In this document: piece after piece, positions 14,505 to 23,602 of the stretch
Layout: every line of letters begins with the position of its first letter
Position numbering within the stretch: position 1 is the first letter of the stretch
NCBI GenBank assembly: GCA_017527825.1
Contig: JAFXPO010000043.1
Coordinates: 1 to 43,054 of the forward strand
DNA: 43,054 bases
Origin: Oscillospiraceae bacterium
GTDB taxonomy: Bacteria; Bacillota; Clostridia; Oscillospirales; Oscillospiraceae
Direction: 5' to 3'
Program-made: the position numbers and the translations under genes
Notes under the pieces: model-generated
Database searches by the model: none
The model's input: only the letters and a program-made list of their open reading frames with translations
What the model was told of the DNA's origin: nothing

Positions 14505-15650
14505 CTATATCGTTTGAAAGAACCCTTCAATCTCGCTCTTCGCCGCCGCGCAGGACCCCTGCGCGAAGCCCGGCTTGCCGCCGCCGCGCCCGCGGAGCGC
14601 CGCGTTCAGCGCCTTGACCAGCTCGCGCACGTCGCCGTCCCGCTGCCCGATGGCGTACTTCCACGCGCCGTCCGCGCCCGCGAATACCGCGCAGCGCCCG
14701 CCGCACACCTGCGTCACCGCGTCGCAGAGCTTGCGCACGCTGTCGGGAGCCATATCCTCTTCAAAGAGCAGCACGTCGCCCTCGCCCGCAAGGCGGGACG
14801 CCACCTGCGCGAACACCTGTGCTTCCAGCTTCGCCGCGCGCTGCTTCAGCGTTCCCAGCTCCGATTCCAGCCGCGCCACCGCCGCCGCGCTCTCCAGCGG
14901 CTTCGCCGAGAGCGACTGCGCGATTTGCAGGTTCTGCCCCCACGCGGCGGACAGGTACCGGTACGCCCGCGCGCCGCAGAGCAGCTCGATCCGAACGCCC
15001 TCGCGGAACTTCTGGCAGGAGAGAAACTTGACGATCCCCACCTGTCCGCTGCGCGCCACATGCGTGCCGCAGCAGGCGCAGCAGTCCGCGCCGGGGAAGG
15101 TCACGATGCGCACGTCGCCGTCCAGCGGCTTCTTGCTGCGGTAGTCGATGGCGTCCAGCGCCGCGCCCCGGTGGAACTGAATGTCAATGGCGTGATCCTC
15201 GTAAATGTACTGATTGGCTTTCGCCTCGATCTCCAGGAGCGCGTCCCAGTCGATCTCGGCGTTGAAGTCGATCGTCACCGCGTCCGCGCCCATGTGAAAG
15301 CCCACGTTGTCACAGCCGAACCGCGCACAGATCAGCCCGGAGCAGATGTGCTCGCCGGAATGCTGCTGCATATGGTCAAAGCGCCGCGCCCAATCGATGG
15401 CGCCGCGCACGGTCGCGTCCGGCGCGATCGCGCCGTCGCACAGGTGCGTGATCACGCCGTCCTTTTCGTGCACGTCCAGCACATTCACCGCGCCCAGCGT
15501 GCCGTGGTCAGCGGGCTGTCCGCCGCCTTCGGGGTAGAACGCGGTCTCGTCCAGCACCACCGCATAGCCGCCCTTTACCGCTTCGCAGGACAGGACGCGG
15601 GCGGTGAACTCCCACAGGAACGGGTTGTCGTAGTAGATCTTCCTGGTCAT
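14505..15650 (-). CDS. alanyl-tRNA editing protein, AlaX-L type with DHHA1 domain
   Basis: A 381-residue relative of the AlaRS editing half. The N-terminal barrel includes FYPEGGGQPADHG (about 38-50). The zinc and editing site has QQHSGEH (near 95-101) and CCACCGTHV (near 190-198). A helical linker and a C-terminal DHHA1 domain with GGGKPGFAQGSC follow. It hydrolyses Ser or Gly mischarged onto tRNA-Ala. It has no aminoacylation domain, so it acts in trans. It lies 6 bases after the GH3 gene, in one operon with aspS. Confidence 0.92.
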   Translation of the reverse strand: MTRKIYYDNPFLWEFTARVLSCEAVKGGYAVVLDETAFYPEGGGQPADHGTLGAVNVLDVHEKDGVITHLCDGAIAPDATVRGAIDWARRFDHMQQHSGEHICSGLICARFGCDNVGFHMGADAVTIDFNAEIDWDALLEIEAKANQYIYEDHAIDIQFHRGAALDAIDYRSKKPLDGDVRIVTFPGADCCACCGTHVARSGQVGIVKFLSCQKFREGVRIELLCGARAYRYLSAAWGQNLQIAQSLSAKPLESAAAVARLESELGTLKQRAAKLEAQVFAQVASRLAGEGDVLLFEEDMAPDSVRKLCDAVTQVCGGRCAVFAGADGAWKYAIGQRDGDVRELVKALNAALRGRGGGKPGFAQGSCAAAKSEIEGFFQTI

Positions 15651-15656
15651 AATCTG

Positions 15657-16910
15657 TCATTCCCCCAACAATCCAAGGCGCAATTTCGCGCTCAGCACCC
15701 GCGTCACCGCGGCGTCCAGCGTCTCAGTCGGGAGGACGCCGCGCTCCACAGCGCTCAACACCTGCGGAATCTGCGTTTCAAAATCGGCGGTCAGCACCAT
15801 GTCGTTCCCCGCCGTCAGCGCCATGGTGGCAACGTCGCCGCTTCCTGCGCCGGTCTGCGCCGCCGCCATGGCGAGGTCATCGGTCAAAATCACGCCGTCA
15901 AAGCCCAACTCCTCCCGCAGCAGCGCGTGTACGGCGGGGGAGAGGGAGGCGGGAGCATCCGCGTCCATGCAGGTTACGATGTTGTGGCTCACCAGCACAA
16001 AGGGCGCTCCCGCCCGGATTCCTCCCTGAAAGGGCAGGAAATCCGAATTGCGGAACGTCTCCATGGGCCGCTCGTCGATCGCGACGCCGGTGTGGGTATC
16101 GGCGTTGTTGCCGTAGCCGGGGAAGTGCTTGAGTACGCAGCCCACGCCCGCGCGGTTCATCACCTCCACCATGCCCGCGGCATACGCCATGGTCTCCGCA
16201 GCGTTTTGCCCGAAGCTGCGCGCATAGATAAAGTCATTCGGATCGGTGGACACGTCCACCACCGGCGCAAAGTTTACATTGATGCCAAGGGTTAACAACT
16301 GCTCATTGTACCGCATCGTTTCGGTCAGCAGCCCTGTCAGACCGCCCGACTGGTACAACGCCTGCGGCGAGGGCAGCTTCGCGGGGAACAGGTTGGGGTT
16401 GCGGCTCGCGCGGGTGACGGTTCCGCCCTCCTCGTCTGAGCCGATCAAAAGCGGGATACCGCTGTCATTTTGGGCGGATTCCTGATAGCTTTGCAGTTTG
16501 TCAACCAGTTGTTCTTTTGTCAACCAGTTGCCGTCCGCGTCCTGATAGTCCCGCGTGAACAGCAGCACGCCGCCGAGGTGGTACCGCGCGATCTTCTCCG
16601 CCGCGTCCGTCGCCGGACATTGCACGAAAAAGAGCTGCCCGACCTTTTCCTCCAGCGTCATGCCGTCCAGATACACGCGCACCTGCTCCTCCCGCTGCGC
16701 GGCGGTATCCTGCTCCGCCGCTTCCTCGGATTCGCGCTGCGCCTCGGCGCGTTCGGCTGCCTGCCGCTCCAGCTCCGCGACCTGCTCCTCCAGCGCCGCC
16801 AGCGCGTCCTGCTGCTCCGTCGGGAGCGCCGGCGCATCGTATTGACGCCCGCCGCAAGCGGCGAGCGTCAAAAGAAGCGTCATTACCATTGCAAAATGGA
16901 AGTATTTCAT
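15657..16910 (-). CDS. lipoprotein of glycoside hydrolase family 3 (NagZ-like)
   Basis: A 417-residue protein with a lipoprotein signal ending in the lipobox LAAC (lipidated Cys about 19). An Ala/Glu/Arg-rich coiled-coil spacer spans about 30-75, and a GH3 barrel covers about 78-415. The NagZ-type catalytic loop KHFPGYGNNADTH carries the Asp-His dyad, and the nucleophile Asp is in VILTDDLAM. Relatives remove N-acetylglucosamine from muropeptides; surface display with a long spacer fits cell-wall recycling at the membrane. The gene begins 9 bases after the aspS stop and ends 6 bases before the alanyl-tRNA editing gene. Confidence 0.9.
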   Translation of the reverse strand: MKYFHFAMVMTLLLTLAACGGRQYDAPALPTEQQDALAALEEQVAELERQAAERAEAQRESEEAAEQDTAAQREEQVRVYLDGMTLEEKVGQLFFVQCPATDAAEKIARYHLGGVLLFTRDYQDADGNWLTKEQLVDKLQSYQESAQNDSGIPLLIGSDEEGGTVTRASRNPNLFPAKLPSPQALYQSGGLTGLLTETMRYNEQLLTLGINVNFAPVVDVSTDPNDFIYARSFGQNAAETMAYAAGMVEVMNRAGVGCVLKHFPGYGNNADTHTGVAIDERPMETFRNSDFLPFQGGIRAGAPFVLVSHNIVTCMDADAPASLSPAVHALLREELGFDGVILTDDLAMAAAQTGAGSGDVATMALTAGNDMVLTADFETQIPQVLSAVERGVLPTETLDAAVTRVLSAKLRLGLLGE

Positions 16911-16919
16911 GCCGTCGTG

Positions 16920-18686
16920 TCAGTCCGTCTCCTCCAGGGTGACCTTGATGTGCAGCTCGTCAAGCTGCTTCGGCGTGACCTCGCCGGGTGCGCCCATCAT
17001 CACGTCCTGCGCGTTCTTGTTCATGGGGAAGGGAATGATCTCGCGAATCGAATCCTCGCCCGCCAGCAGCATCACCATACGGTCAACGCCCGGCGCGATG
17101 CCCGCGTGGGGCGGCGCACCGTAGCAGAACGCGTTGTACATGGCGGGGAACTTCGCCTTCACGTCGTCCTCGCCGAGGCGCACCAGTTCAAACGCCTTGA
17201 CCATGATCTCCGGGTCGTGGTTGCGCACCGCGCCGGAGCTAAGCTCCACGCCGTTGCACACGAGGTCGTACTGGTCCGCCATGATCGTGAGCGGATCGAT
17301 CTCGCCGCGCTCGGCCTTGAGCAGCACGTCCAACCCGCCCTTGGGCATGGAGAACGGGTTGTGGCAGAATTCCAGCTCGCCGGACTCGTCGCCGATCTCG
17401 TACATGGGGAAGTCCGTGATCCAGCAGAACTCGTAGCGCTCCTGATCGAAGTGACCCTCACAGGCGCGGCCGAAGGTCTTGATCTCCACGCCGATCATCT
17501 TGGTGGCGAGGTCGCCCGCGGCGAGCACCACCAGCGTATTCGGGGCGAGATTCAGCATCGCCGTCGCCTTTTCGGCATCCACGAATTTCGCGATGCCGCC
17601 GGCAATCGCGCCGGCGTCGTCGGTCTTGAACCAGTAGCCCTTTGCGCCGCTCTGCACCTCGCAGTCGCCGAGGAGCTTCTCGATCTGCTTGCGGGTCAGC
17701 TTGCAGTCGGAAATCGCCACTGCTTTGACGATGGCGTTTTGGAACGGCGCAAATTCGGTATTCTCGAACAGCGCGGTGACGTTCGCAGCGGTCAGGTCGA
17801 TGCGGAGGTCGGGCTTGTCCGTGCCGTAGGTTTCCAGCGCGGTGAGGTAGGGGATGCGGCGGAACGGCGGCTGGGAGGCGATGTTGTATTTGCCGAACTT
17901 CGCAAAGATCGGAGGCAGCACGTCCTCGCAGATGGCGAACACATCCTCCTGCGTGGCGAACGCCATCTCCATGTCGAGCTGGTAGAATTCGCCGGGGGAG
18001 CGGTCGCCGCGGGCGTCCTCATCGCGGAAGCAGGGCGCGATCTGGAAGTAGCGGTCAAAGCCGGAGGTCATGAGCAGCTGCTTGAACTGCTGCGGCGCCT
18101 GCGGCAGGGCGTAGAACTTTCCGGGGTGCTTGCGCGCCGGCACCAGATAGTCGCGCGCGCCCTCAGGGGAGGAAGCGGTGAGGATGGGCGTAGTGATCTC
18201 CAGGAAGTCGTGGTTCAGCATCGCCGAACGAAGTGCCGCGATCACGTTGCATCGCAGAATGATGTTCTGCTTTACGGCGGGATTGCGGAGGTCGAGGTAG
18301 CGGTACTTGAGCCGCGCGGACTCGTCCGCCTCGCGGGAGCGGTTGATCTCGAAGGGCAGCTCATTGTAGCGGCAGCGGCCGAGCAGCTCGATCTTCTCCG
18401 GGACGATCTCAATGTCGCCGGTGGGCTGCCTGGGGTTCTTGCTGGCGCGTTCGCGGACGGCGCCCTCGACAGAGATCGTGGACTCCTTGTTGTAGCCCTT
18501 GATCTGGGCGAGCAGGGCGGCGTCCTCCACGACGATCTGCGTGGTGCCGTAGAAGTCGCGCAGCACGAGGAAGGCAAGATTGCCGCCGACCTCGCGGACG
18601 TTTTCCATCCAGCCGACGAGCTTGACGCGCTCGCCGACGTTCTCCTTGCGGAGCTGGTTACAATTGTGGGTACGGGACTGCATCAT
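16920..18686 (-). CDS. aspS: aspartyl-tRNA synthetase
   Basis: A 588-residue bacterial-type class II AspRS. It has an N-terminal OB-fold (about 1-105), the catalytic core with motif 2 FRDEDARGDRSPGEF (about 220-234), an inserted GAD domain, and the motif 3 region GIAPGVDRMVMLLAGEDSIRE near the C-terminus (shown here only to name the segment GVDRM). It charges tRNA-Asp. Whether it also charges tRNA-Asn cannot be settled here, since gatCAB is not in view. The ATG follows AGGAGA by about 9 bases. mgsA lies 33 bases upstream and the GH3 gene 9 bases downstream, so co-transcription is likely. No T-box leader is visible. Confidence 0.97.
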   Translation of the reverse strand: MMQSRTHNCNQLRKENVGERVKLVGWMENVREVGGNLAFLVLRDFYGTTQIVVEDAALLAQIKGYNKESTISVEGAVRERASKNPRQPTGDIEIVPEKIELLGRCRYNELPFEINRSREADESARLKYRYLDLRNPAVKQNIILRCNVIAALRSAMLNHDFLEITTPILTASSPEGARDYLVPARKHPGKFYALPQAPQQFKQLLMTSGFDRYFQIAPCFRDEDARGDRSPGEFYQLDMEMAFATQEDVFAICEDVLPPIFAKFGKYNIASQPPFRRIPYLTALETYGTDKPDLRIDLTAANVTALFENTEFAPFQNAIVKAVAISDCKLTRKQIEKLLGDCEVQSGAKGYWFKTDDAGAIAGGIAKFVDAEKATAMLNLAPNTLVVLAAGDLATKMIGVEIKTFGRACEGHFDQERYEFCWITDFPMYEIGDESGELEFCHNPFSMPKGGLDVLLKAERGEIDPLTIMADQYDLVCNGVELSSGAVRNHDPEIMVKAFELVRLGEDDVKAKFPAMYNAFCYGAPPHAGIAPGVDRMVMLLAGEDSIREIIPFPMNKNAQDVMMGAPGEVTPKQLDELHIKVTLEETD

Positions 18687-18719
18687 GTTTTATCGATCTC
18701 CTGTTAATTTTTGTATCTG

Positions 18720-19136
18720 TCATGCCATGAAAGGCTTGGTTTTCGGGTTCACAATGTCGCGCCAGTCGAGATCGCCGCGATCGAGCGCGAGGATCAGCGC
18801 CTCCGCGGTGGCGGAGTTGGTAGCAAAGGGTATCTTGTTCTGGTCGCACAGCTTCGCCATGTACGCGATGCTCTGGTTGTACGCCGCGCTGTTGGGATCG
18901 TGGAAATAGATCACCAGATCGATCTCGTTATACGCGATGCGCGCGCCGATCTGCTCGTCCCCGCCCTGCGCGCCGTTCATGAAAAGGTGGATGTTCAATC
19001 CCGTCGCGTCGCTGATGATCTTGCCGGTGGTGTTCGTCGCGCAAAGGGTATGGCGCGAGAGAATGCCGGCGTACGCCGTACAAAACTGCGTCATCAGTTC
19101 CTTGCGGTTGTCGTGGGCAATCAATGCAATGTTCAT
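18720..19136 (-). CDS. methylglyoxal synthase-like protein with altered active site
   Basis: A 138-residue protein aligned by eye with methylglyoxal synthase, which converts dihydroxyacetone phosphate to methylglyoxal and phosphate. Preserved features are IAHDNRKELM (6-15), TNTTGKII (34-41), GGDEQIGARI (58-67) with the catalytic-type Asp60, IPFATNSATAE and the clostridial C-terminus RGDLDWRDIVNP. The segment that normally reads DPLxxxPHxPDV is replaced by DPNSAAYNQSIA, so the conserved His and Asp there are missing. The usual SGPLGGD is NGAQGGD. The ATG at 19136 follows AAAGGGA. It may be a divergent enzyme or a ligand-binding relative, so I give no gene symbol. Confidence 0.8.
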   Translation of the reverse strand: MNIALIAHDNRKELMTQFCTAYAGILSRHTLCATNTTGKIISDATGLNIHLFMNGAQGGDEQIGARIAYNEIDLVIYFHDPNSAAYNQSIAYMAKLCDQNKIPFATNSATAEALILALDRGDLDWRDIVNPKTKPFMA

Positions 19137-19237
19137 GCGTTCCCTTTCTGCCATAAGTGGCGGTCCTGTCAATGCTTCCCTCAAACCGTCGCCTTGCCGC
19201 GATCGCTTGAGGGGAACATCGCGCGTTCGGTTGTTCT

Positions 19238-19969
19238 CTAAATCTTCATCAGCGGCACCTTTTCGCCGCAGATGCGCCTTGCGATGTTCTTGGTCGCCCG
19301 CTTCGCGGGGGAGTAGTAGCCGAAGCCGTCCACCATGCCTCGGCCGAGCAGCGAGGGCAGGTCCTCATCCTCCGGGATCACGCCCAGCAGCGGCAAACCC
19401 GCGGTGTCCATGGCGTCGTCAATGTTGGCGCGCAGGGATTTGAGCAGCTTGCGCCGCAGCCGGTTCACCACCAGATGCAGCGCGGGGAAGTCATGCAGCT
19501 CCATGACGGTGCGCTGCGCGTCCCGCAGACAGGACGGCTCGGTGGTGGAGACCACGATCACACGGTCGGCGTTCGCCGTGGCGAGGCGGAAGGATTCGCC
19601 CAGCCCCGCGCCCGCGTCCAGCAGGCAGTACTCGTACTGCTCGCGCACCTGCTCCAGCAGTGCGCGCATGGACTCCATGGACAGCGACGCCTCGGTGGTC
19701 AGCGGCGCGGTGAGCAGGTAGAGGTTCGACAGCCGGTGATGCCGTACCGCCGCTTCCTCCAGCGTCGCGCGTCCCGCCACCACGTCGGAAAAGTCCATGA
19801 GGGCGCGATCGGTCATGCCAAGCGCCAGATCGAGGTCGCGCAGACCCACGTCGCAGTCCAGCACCAGGGTGCGCCGTCCCAGCTGCGACAGCGCCGCGCC
19901 GGTGAGCGCGGTGAATGAAGTTTTTCCCGTGCCGCCCTTGCCGGACACGACGGCGATGACTTGACCCAT
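19238..19969 (-). CDS. MinD/ParA-superfamily ATPase, MinD-like
   Basis: A 243-residue ATPase with the deviant Walker A SGKGGTGKT (9-17), the switch segment DCDVGLRDLDLALGM (38-52) and DAGAGLGESF, a variant of the usual DxPAG motif. It most resembles MinD. A clear C-terminal amphipathic membrane-targeting helix is not seen: the protein ends ARRICGEKVPLMKI. No minC or minE is in the window. It could serve in division-site placement with a different partner, or another polar or surface process. GAGGT precedes the ATG, and rsmG ends 41 bases upstream. Confidence 0.8.
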   Translation of the reverse strand: MGQVIAVVSGKGGTGKTSFTALTGAALSQLGRRTLVLDCDVGLRDLDLALGMTDRALMDFSDVVAGRATLEEAAVRHHRLSNLYLLTAPLTTEASLSMESMRALLEQVREQYEYCLLDAGAGLGESFRLATANADRVIVVSTTEPSCLRDAQRTVMELHDFPALHLVVNRLRRKLLKSLRANIDDAMDTAGLPLLGVIPEDEDLPSLLGRGMVDGFGYYSPAKRATKNIARRICGEKVPLMKI

Positions 19970-20010
19970 AAATACCTCGATCTTTCTTGAAACGGTGTCA
20001 GAACCGCCCC

Positions 20011-20706
20011 CTACAGGGGGCTTTTCTTGATCTTACCGAACTGCCTTGGGTACTGCTTCGGCGTGCGCTCCACCTTGTCGATGATCATGACCCGATGGGT
20101 CACGCCGGCGGTGGGGATGGGGTAGTCCACCACGTCCGCAAGCCTGCCGCCCAGCGTCTGGATCGCGTCCATCGCGCCTTCCAGCTCCTCGTCGCTGCGG
20201 GCGCTCTTCATGGCGAGAAACTGTCCGCCCACCTTGACCAGCGGGAGACACAGCTCGCAGAGCACACTCATCCCCGCCACCGCGCGGGATACCGCGCAAT
20301 CAAAGCGTTCGCGCTGCTGCGCGGCGAACGCCTCGGCGCGCTCGTGGACGCAGTCCACATCCGTCAAGCCGAGGGCGTCGCAGGTCTCGCGCAGAAAATC
20401 GATCCGCTTGCCGGTGCTGTCCAGCAGCGTCACACGCGCGTCGGGGCAGAGGATGCGCAGCGGCACGCCGGGAAATCCCGCGCCGGTGCCGACGTCCACC
20501 ACGCGCTTGCCTCCAAAGTCCGCCATGGTCAGCAGCGCGGCGGAATCCAGCAGGTGCAGCCGCGCAAAGTCGGCGTCCTCCGTGATGGCGGTGAGGTTCA
20601 TCACCTTGTTTTTTTCGAGCACAGCGCGGGCGAACGCCTCCAGCGTTTCCGCCTTCGTCGCGTCCAGCCCCTGCGCCGCCAGTCCCTGACGCAATATCTC
20701 CAGCAT
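20011..20706 (-). CDS. rsmG: 16S rRNA (guanine-527-N7) methyltransferase
   Basis: A 231-residue SAM-dependent methyltransferase of the GidB/RsmG family, which methylates G527 of 16S rRNA. The SAM-binding glycine loop VVDVGTGAGFPGVPL and the downstream DCVHERAEAFA and AVSRAVA segments are typical. Loss of this enzyme is known to give low-level streptomycin resistance in several bacteria. The gene starts 6 bases after the mscL stop. It is commonly near parAB close to the origin, as here, though parAB are five genes upstream. Confidence 0.95.
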   Translation of the reverse strand: MLEILRQGLAAQGLDATKAETLEAFARAVLEKNKVMNLTAITEDADFARLHLLDSAALLTMADFGGKRVVDVGTGAGFPGVPLRILCPDARVTLLDSTGKRIDFLRETCDALGLTDVDCVHERAEAFAAQQRERFDCAVSRAVAGMSVLCELCLPLVKVGGQFLAMKSARSDEELEGAMDAIQTLGGRLADVVDYPIPTAGVTHRVMIIDKVERTPKQYPRQFGKIKKSPL

Positions 20707-20712
20707 CGGTTC

Positions 20713-21147
20713 TTACTTGTTCTGCTCCTTCAGCAGGTCGCGGATCTCGGTGAGCAGCTTCTCCTCGGCGGAAGGCTCCGCGGGCGCGGCGGCTTCCTCT
20801 TCCTTCTGCTTCTTCGCCAGCTTCTCGGCGATCTCGTTCGCCTTGTTTATCGCCTTGATGACCGAAAACAGCACCAGCGCGATGACCAGGAAGTTGATGA
20901 CCGTCCCGACAAAGGTGCCGAGACCCAGCACGACCGCTTCGCTGCCCTCGCTGGCCGCGCGGAGCGTGATGTTCAGCGCGTCGGTGTTGGGGCTTTGGAA
21001 GATCACCGCCAGCAGCGGAGTGAGCACGTCGCTTACCAGCGAACCGGTAATCGCCGCGAACGCGCCGCCGATGATGACGCCGATCGCCATGTCCATCACA
21101 TTGCCCTTGAGGGCGAATGCCTTAAACTCCTCCAAAAACTTCTTCAT
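20713..21147 (-). CDS. mscL: large-conductance mechanosensitive channel
   Basis: A 144-residue channel with an N-terminal amphipathic helix ([19 protein letters not shown]), TM1 (about 17-45, with [18 protein letters not shown]), a periplasmic-type loop, TM2 (about 80-102) and a charged Lys/Glu/Ala-rich cytoplasmic helix. It opens on membrane tension to release solutes after osmotic downshock. The ATG at 21147 follows GGAGAG by 9 bases; the longer in-frame start would overlap the upstream gene. It is coupled closely to rsmG. Confidence 0.95.
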   Translation of the reverse strand: MKKFLEEFKAFALKGNVMDMAIGVIIGGAFAAITGSLVSDVLTPLLAVIFQSPNTDALNITLRAASEGSEAVVLGLGTFVGTVINFLVIALVLFSVIKAINKANEIAEKLAKKQKEEEAAAPAEPSAEEKLLTEIRDLLKEQNK

Positions 21148-21167
21148 GATGATTCTCTCCTTCTTTT

Positions 21168-22223
21168 TTATGTCCTCGCCCTTGGGCGAAGCATCCTTTT
21201 TGCGCGGCGATACACCGCCTGCCACGCCACACACGCGGCGATGGTCACGCCATAGCCCGCCGCGAGCCGCAGCGCGAACACGCTGCCGACGCGCAGACCC
21301 GGTATCCGGTTCAGCCTGTCCTGCGCCAGCGTCAGTATCAGGCAGTGGTAGAGGTAGACCAGGTAGCTGGCGCGATCCACCGCCAACGCCGCGCGGGGCA
21401 GGGGGCGGCGCAGCCGCAGCGCCGCGTCAAAGCACACCGCGATGGCGCTGATGATGTACATGGTGTGAATGTACTCCAAAAACGGCACGCTCCGGCGACC
21501 GGAAAAGAGCAGCACACTCAAAATCGCGTCCGCCGCCGCGAAGCAGCAGAGCAGCGCCCACAGCAAGCGGCGATTCCGCGCCAGGAACGCGGGGAAGGCG
21601 TCGTACCGCGCGCCGATACAGCAGCCCGCCAGATAGTAGAACAGATACGTCGGGAAAATGCGGTCGCCGCAGCGGAACACCGCCTCCGGCGCGAAAAGCT
21701 GTACCACGTTGTTCGCGTATATCCCGCTCAGCCACATGATCCCCAACGCAAACGGCAGCAGCGCCGCCGGGTCATACCGCTCCGCCAGTCGGCGGAACAG
21801 CGGCGCGAGCAGGATGAACTGCACCAGCGTCACGAGGAAATAGAACGGCGCGGCAAGCCTCCCCAGCGCCAATTTGCGCAGGAAGTCTCCCACCGAGAAC
21901 GCGGTGCCGTGCCGGACAAAATACGCATAGTACACCGCCGCCGCGATCCCATATGGCAAGAGCAGCGTTTTCGCGCGTTTCGCCCACCAGCGGGGGAAGT
22001 GCGCGGGACGCGTCTCCGGCAGGGTCAGCTTCACGCCGGAGAGCAGGAAAAATCCGGGCACCGACACGAATGCCAGACGCTGACAGACAAGCACGACCGC
22101 GTACTGCCAGCTGAGCTTGTCCAGCGCGCTGACCGCGTGGGACGCCGTATGGATGAACACCACCAGCAGGCAGAACAGTACGTTGAGTCGTTGCAGCTCC
22201 GGCAATCTCCGTCTTTCGCTCAT
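21168..22223 (-). CDS. acyltransferase 3 family membrane protein
   Basis: A 351-residue integral membrane protein with about ten hydrophobic helices. The N-terminal pattern [18 protein letters not shown] contains the family's conserved His in the first helix, and FLLSGV follows in the third. Members transfer acyl groups to cell-surface sugars or peptidoglycan, but the substrate is not evident. The start codon lies one base after the serS stop, so translation is likely coupled. Confidence 0.85.
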   Translation of the reverse strand: MSERRRLPELQRLNVLFCLLVVFIHTASHAVSALDKLSWQYAVVLVCQRLAFVSVPGFFLLSGVKLTLPETRPAHFPRWWAKRAKTLLLPYGIAAAVYYAYFVRHGTAFSVGDFLRKLALGRLAAPFYFLVTLVQFILLAPLFRRLAERYDPAALLPFALGIMWLSGIYANNVVQLFAPEAVFRCGDRIFPTYLFYYLAGCCIGARYDAFPAFLARNRRLLWALLCCFAAADAILSVLLFSGRRSVPFLEYIHTMYIISAIAVCFDAALRLRRPLPRAALAVDRASYLVYLYHCLILTLAQDRLNRIPGLRVGSVFALRLAAGYGVTIAACVAWQAVYRRAKRMLRPRART

Positions 22224-22224
22224 C

Positions 22225-23544
22225 TCACGCCTTGGGGACGAGCTTCTCCGTACCGCCCATGTAGGGGCGCAGCACGGTGGGAATCTTCACGCTGCCGTCT
22301 GCTTGCAGATTGTTCTCCAGGAACGCGATGAGCATGCGCGGCGGCGCGACCACCGTGTTGTTGAGCGTGTGGGGGAGGTACAGCTTGCCGTCCTCGCCCT
22401 TGACGCGGATCTTCAGCCGGCGCGCCTGCGCGTCGCCGAGGTTGGAGCAGGAGCAGACCTCGAAGTATTTCTTCTGGCGGGGGCTCCACGCCTCAATGTC
22501 GCAGCTCTTGACCTTCAAATCCGCGAGGTCGCCGGAGCAGCACTCCAGCTGGCGCACGGGAATGTCCATGCTGCGGAACAGCTCGACCGAGTACTGCCAC
22601 ATCTGCTCGTACCACTTCATCGAATCCTCAGGACGGCAGACGACGATCATCTCCTGCTTTTCAAACTGGTGGATGCGGTACACACCGCGCTCCTCGATGC
22701 CGTGGGCGCCCTTTTCCTTGCGGAAACAGGGGGAGTAGGAGGTCAGCGTCTGGGGCAGGCTGCCCTCCGGCAGAATCTGGTCGATGAACTTGCCGATCAT
22801 GGAATGCTCGCTCGTGCCGATGAGGTAGAGGTCCTCGCCCTCGATCTTGTACATCATGGAGTCCATGTCGTTCTGGCTCATCACGCCCTCGACCACGTTG
22901 CCGTGGATCATAAACGGCGGGATGCAGTAGGTGAAGCCCTTGCCGATCATAAAGTCGCGGGCATAGGCGATGACCGCCTCGTGGAGCCGCGCGATGTCGC
23001 CGAGCAGGTAGTAGAAGCCGTTGCCGGAGACGCGCAGCGCGGAGTCGATATCAATGCCGGCGAACTTCGCCATGATGTCAGTGTGGTAGGGAACCTCAAA
23101 ATCGGGCACCTTCGGTTCGCCGAAGCGCTGAACCTCGACGTTCTTGCTGTCGTCCTCGCCGATGGGGACGCTGGGGTCGATGATGTTCGGGATCAGCAGC
23201 ATGTCGTGATGCAGCTTCGCCTCGTACTCCGCCTCCTGCGCCTCCAGCCGGCTCAGGCGCTCGTCGTTTGCCTTGACCTCCGCCATGTTGGCGTCGATCT
23301 GCTTTTGAATCTCGTCCTTTTCCGCGCCCTCCGCCTTTTTGAGCTTGCCGAACAGGGGACCGTTCGCCTTGGAGAGCTGGTTGCGCTTCGCGCGCAGGTC
23401 GCTGGCGCTTGTGATCGCGGCGCGCAGCTTCGCGTCAAGGTCGATGACCTCGTCCACCAGCGGCAGCTTCGCGTCCTGGAACTTCTTCTTGATGTTCTCC
23501 CGAACCGCGTCGGGATTCTCGCGGATGAATTTGATGTCAAGCAT
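22225..23544 (-). CDS. serS: seryl-tRNA synthetase
   Basis: A 439-residue class II SerRS. The N-terminal antiparallel coiled coil (about 1-110) contacts the long variable arm of tRNA-Ser. The catalytic core has motif 2 FRKEKGAHG (274-282) and the ATP/serine site near FEVCSCSNLGD. It charges tRNA-Ser and is the usual substrate source for tRNA-Sec. The ATG follows AAAGGAG. A perfect parS site lies only 16 bases upstream of the ATG. No T-box features are present in the short gap from the preceding gene. Confidence 0.97.
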   Translation of the reverse strand: MLDIKFIRENPDAVRENIKKKFQDAKLPLVDEVIDLDAKLRAAITSASDLRAKRNQLSKANGPLFGKLKKAEGAEKDEIQKQIDANMAEVKANDERLSRLEAQEAEYEAKLHHDMLLIPNIIDPSVPIGEDDSKNVEVQRFGEPKVPDFEVPYHTDIMAKFAGIDIDSALRVSGNGFYYLLGDIARLHEAVIAYARDFMIGKGFTYCIPPFMIHGNVVEGVMSQNDMDSMMYKIEGEDLYLIGTSEHSMIGKFIDQILPEGSLPQTLTSYSPCFRKEKGAHGIEERGVYRIHQFEKQEMIVVCRPEDSMKWYEQMWQYSVELFRSMDIPVRQLECCSGDLADLKVKSCDIEAWSPRQKKYFEVCSCSNLGDAQARRLKIRVKGEDGKLYLPHTLNNTVVAPPRMLIAFLENNLQADGSVKIPTVLRPYMGGTEKLVPKA

Positions 23545-23559
23545 GGGTGTTATCTCCTT

Positions 23560-23575
23560 TGTTTCACGTGAAACA
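23560..23575. promoter_or_regulatory. parS site 1
   Basis: TGTTTCACGTGAAACA is a perfect 16-bp palindrome identical to the Bacillus parS consensus bound by ParB/Spo0J. It lies between the coiled-coil gene and serS, close to the serS ribosome binding site. Confidence 0.95.
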
Positions 23576-23602
23576 CGTTATAAATTAACTTGGGGATGCG
23601 GC

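Noticed and set aside
12734..18707. Several long frames opposite or across the transporter, editing, GH3 and aspS genes.
   Set aside because: They are His/Arg-rich shadows of genes with clear motifs on the real strand, a common effect in GC-rich DNA.
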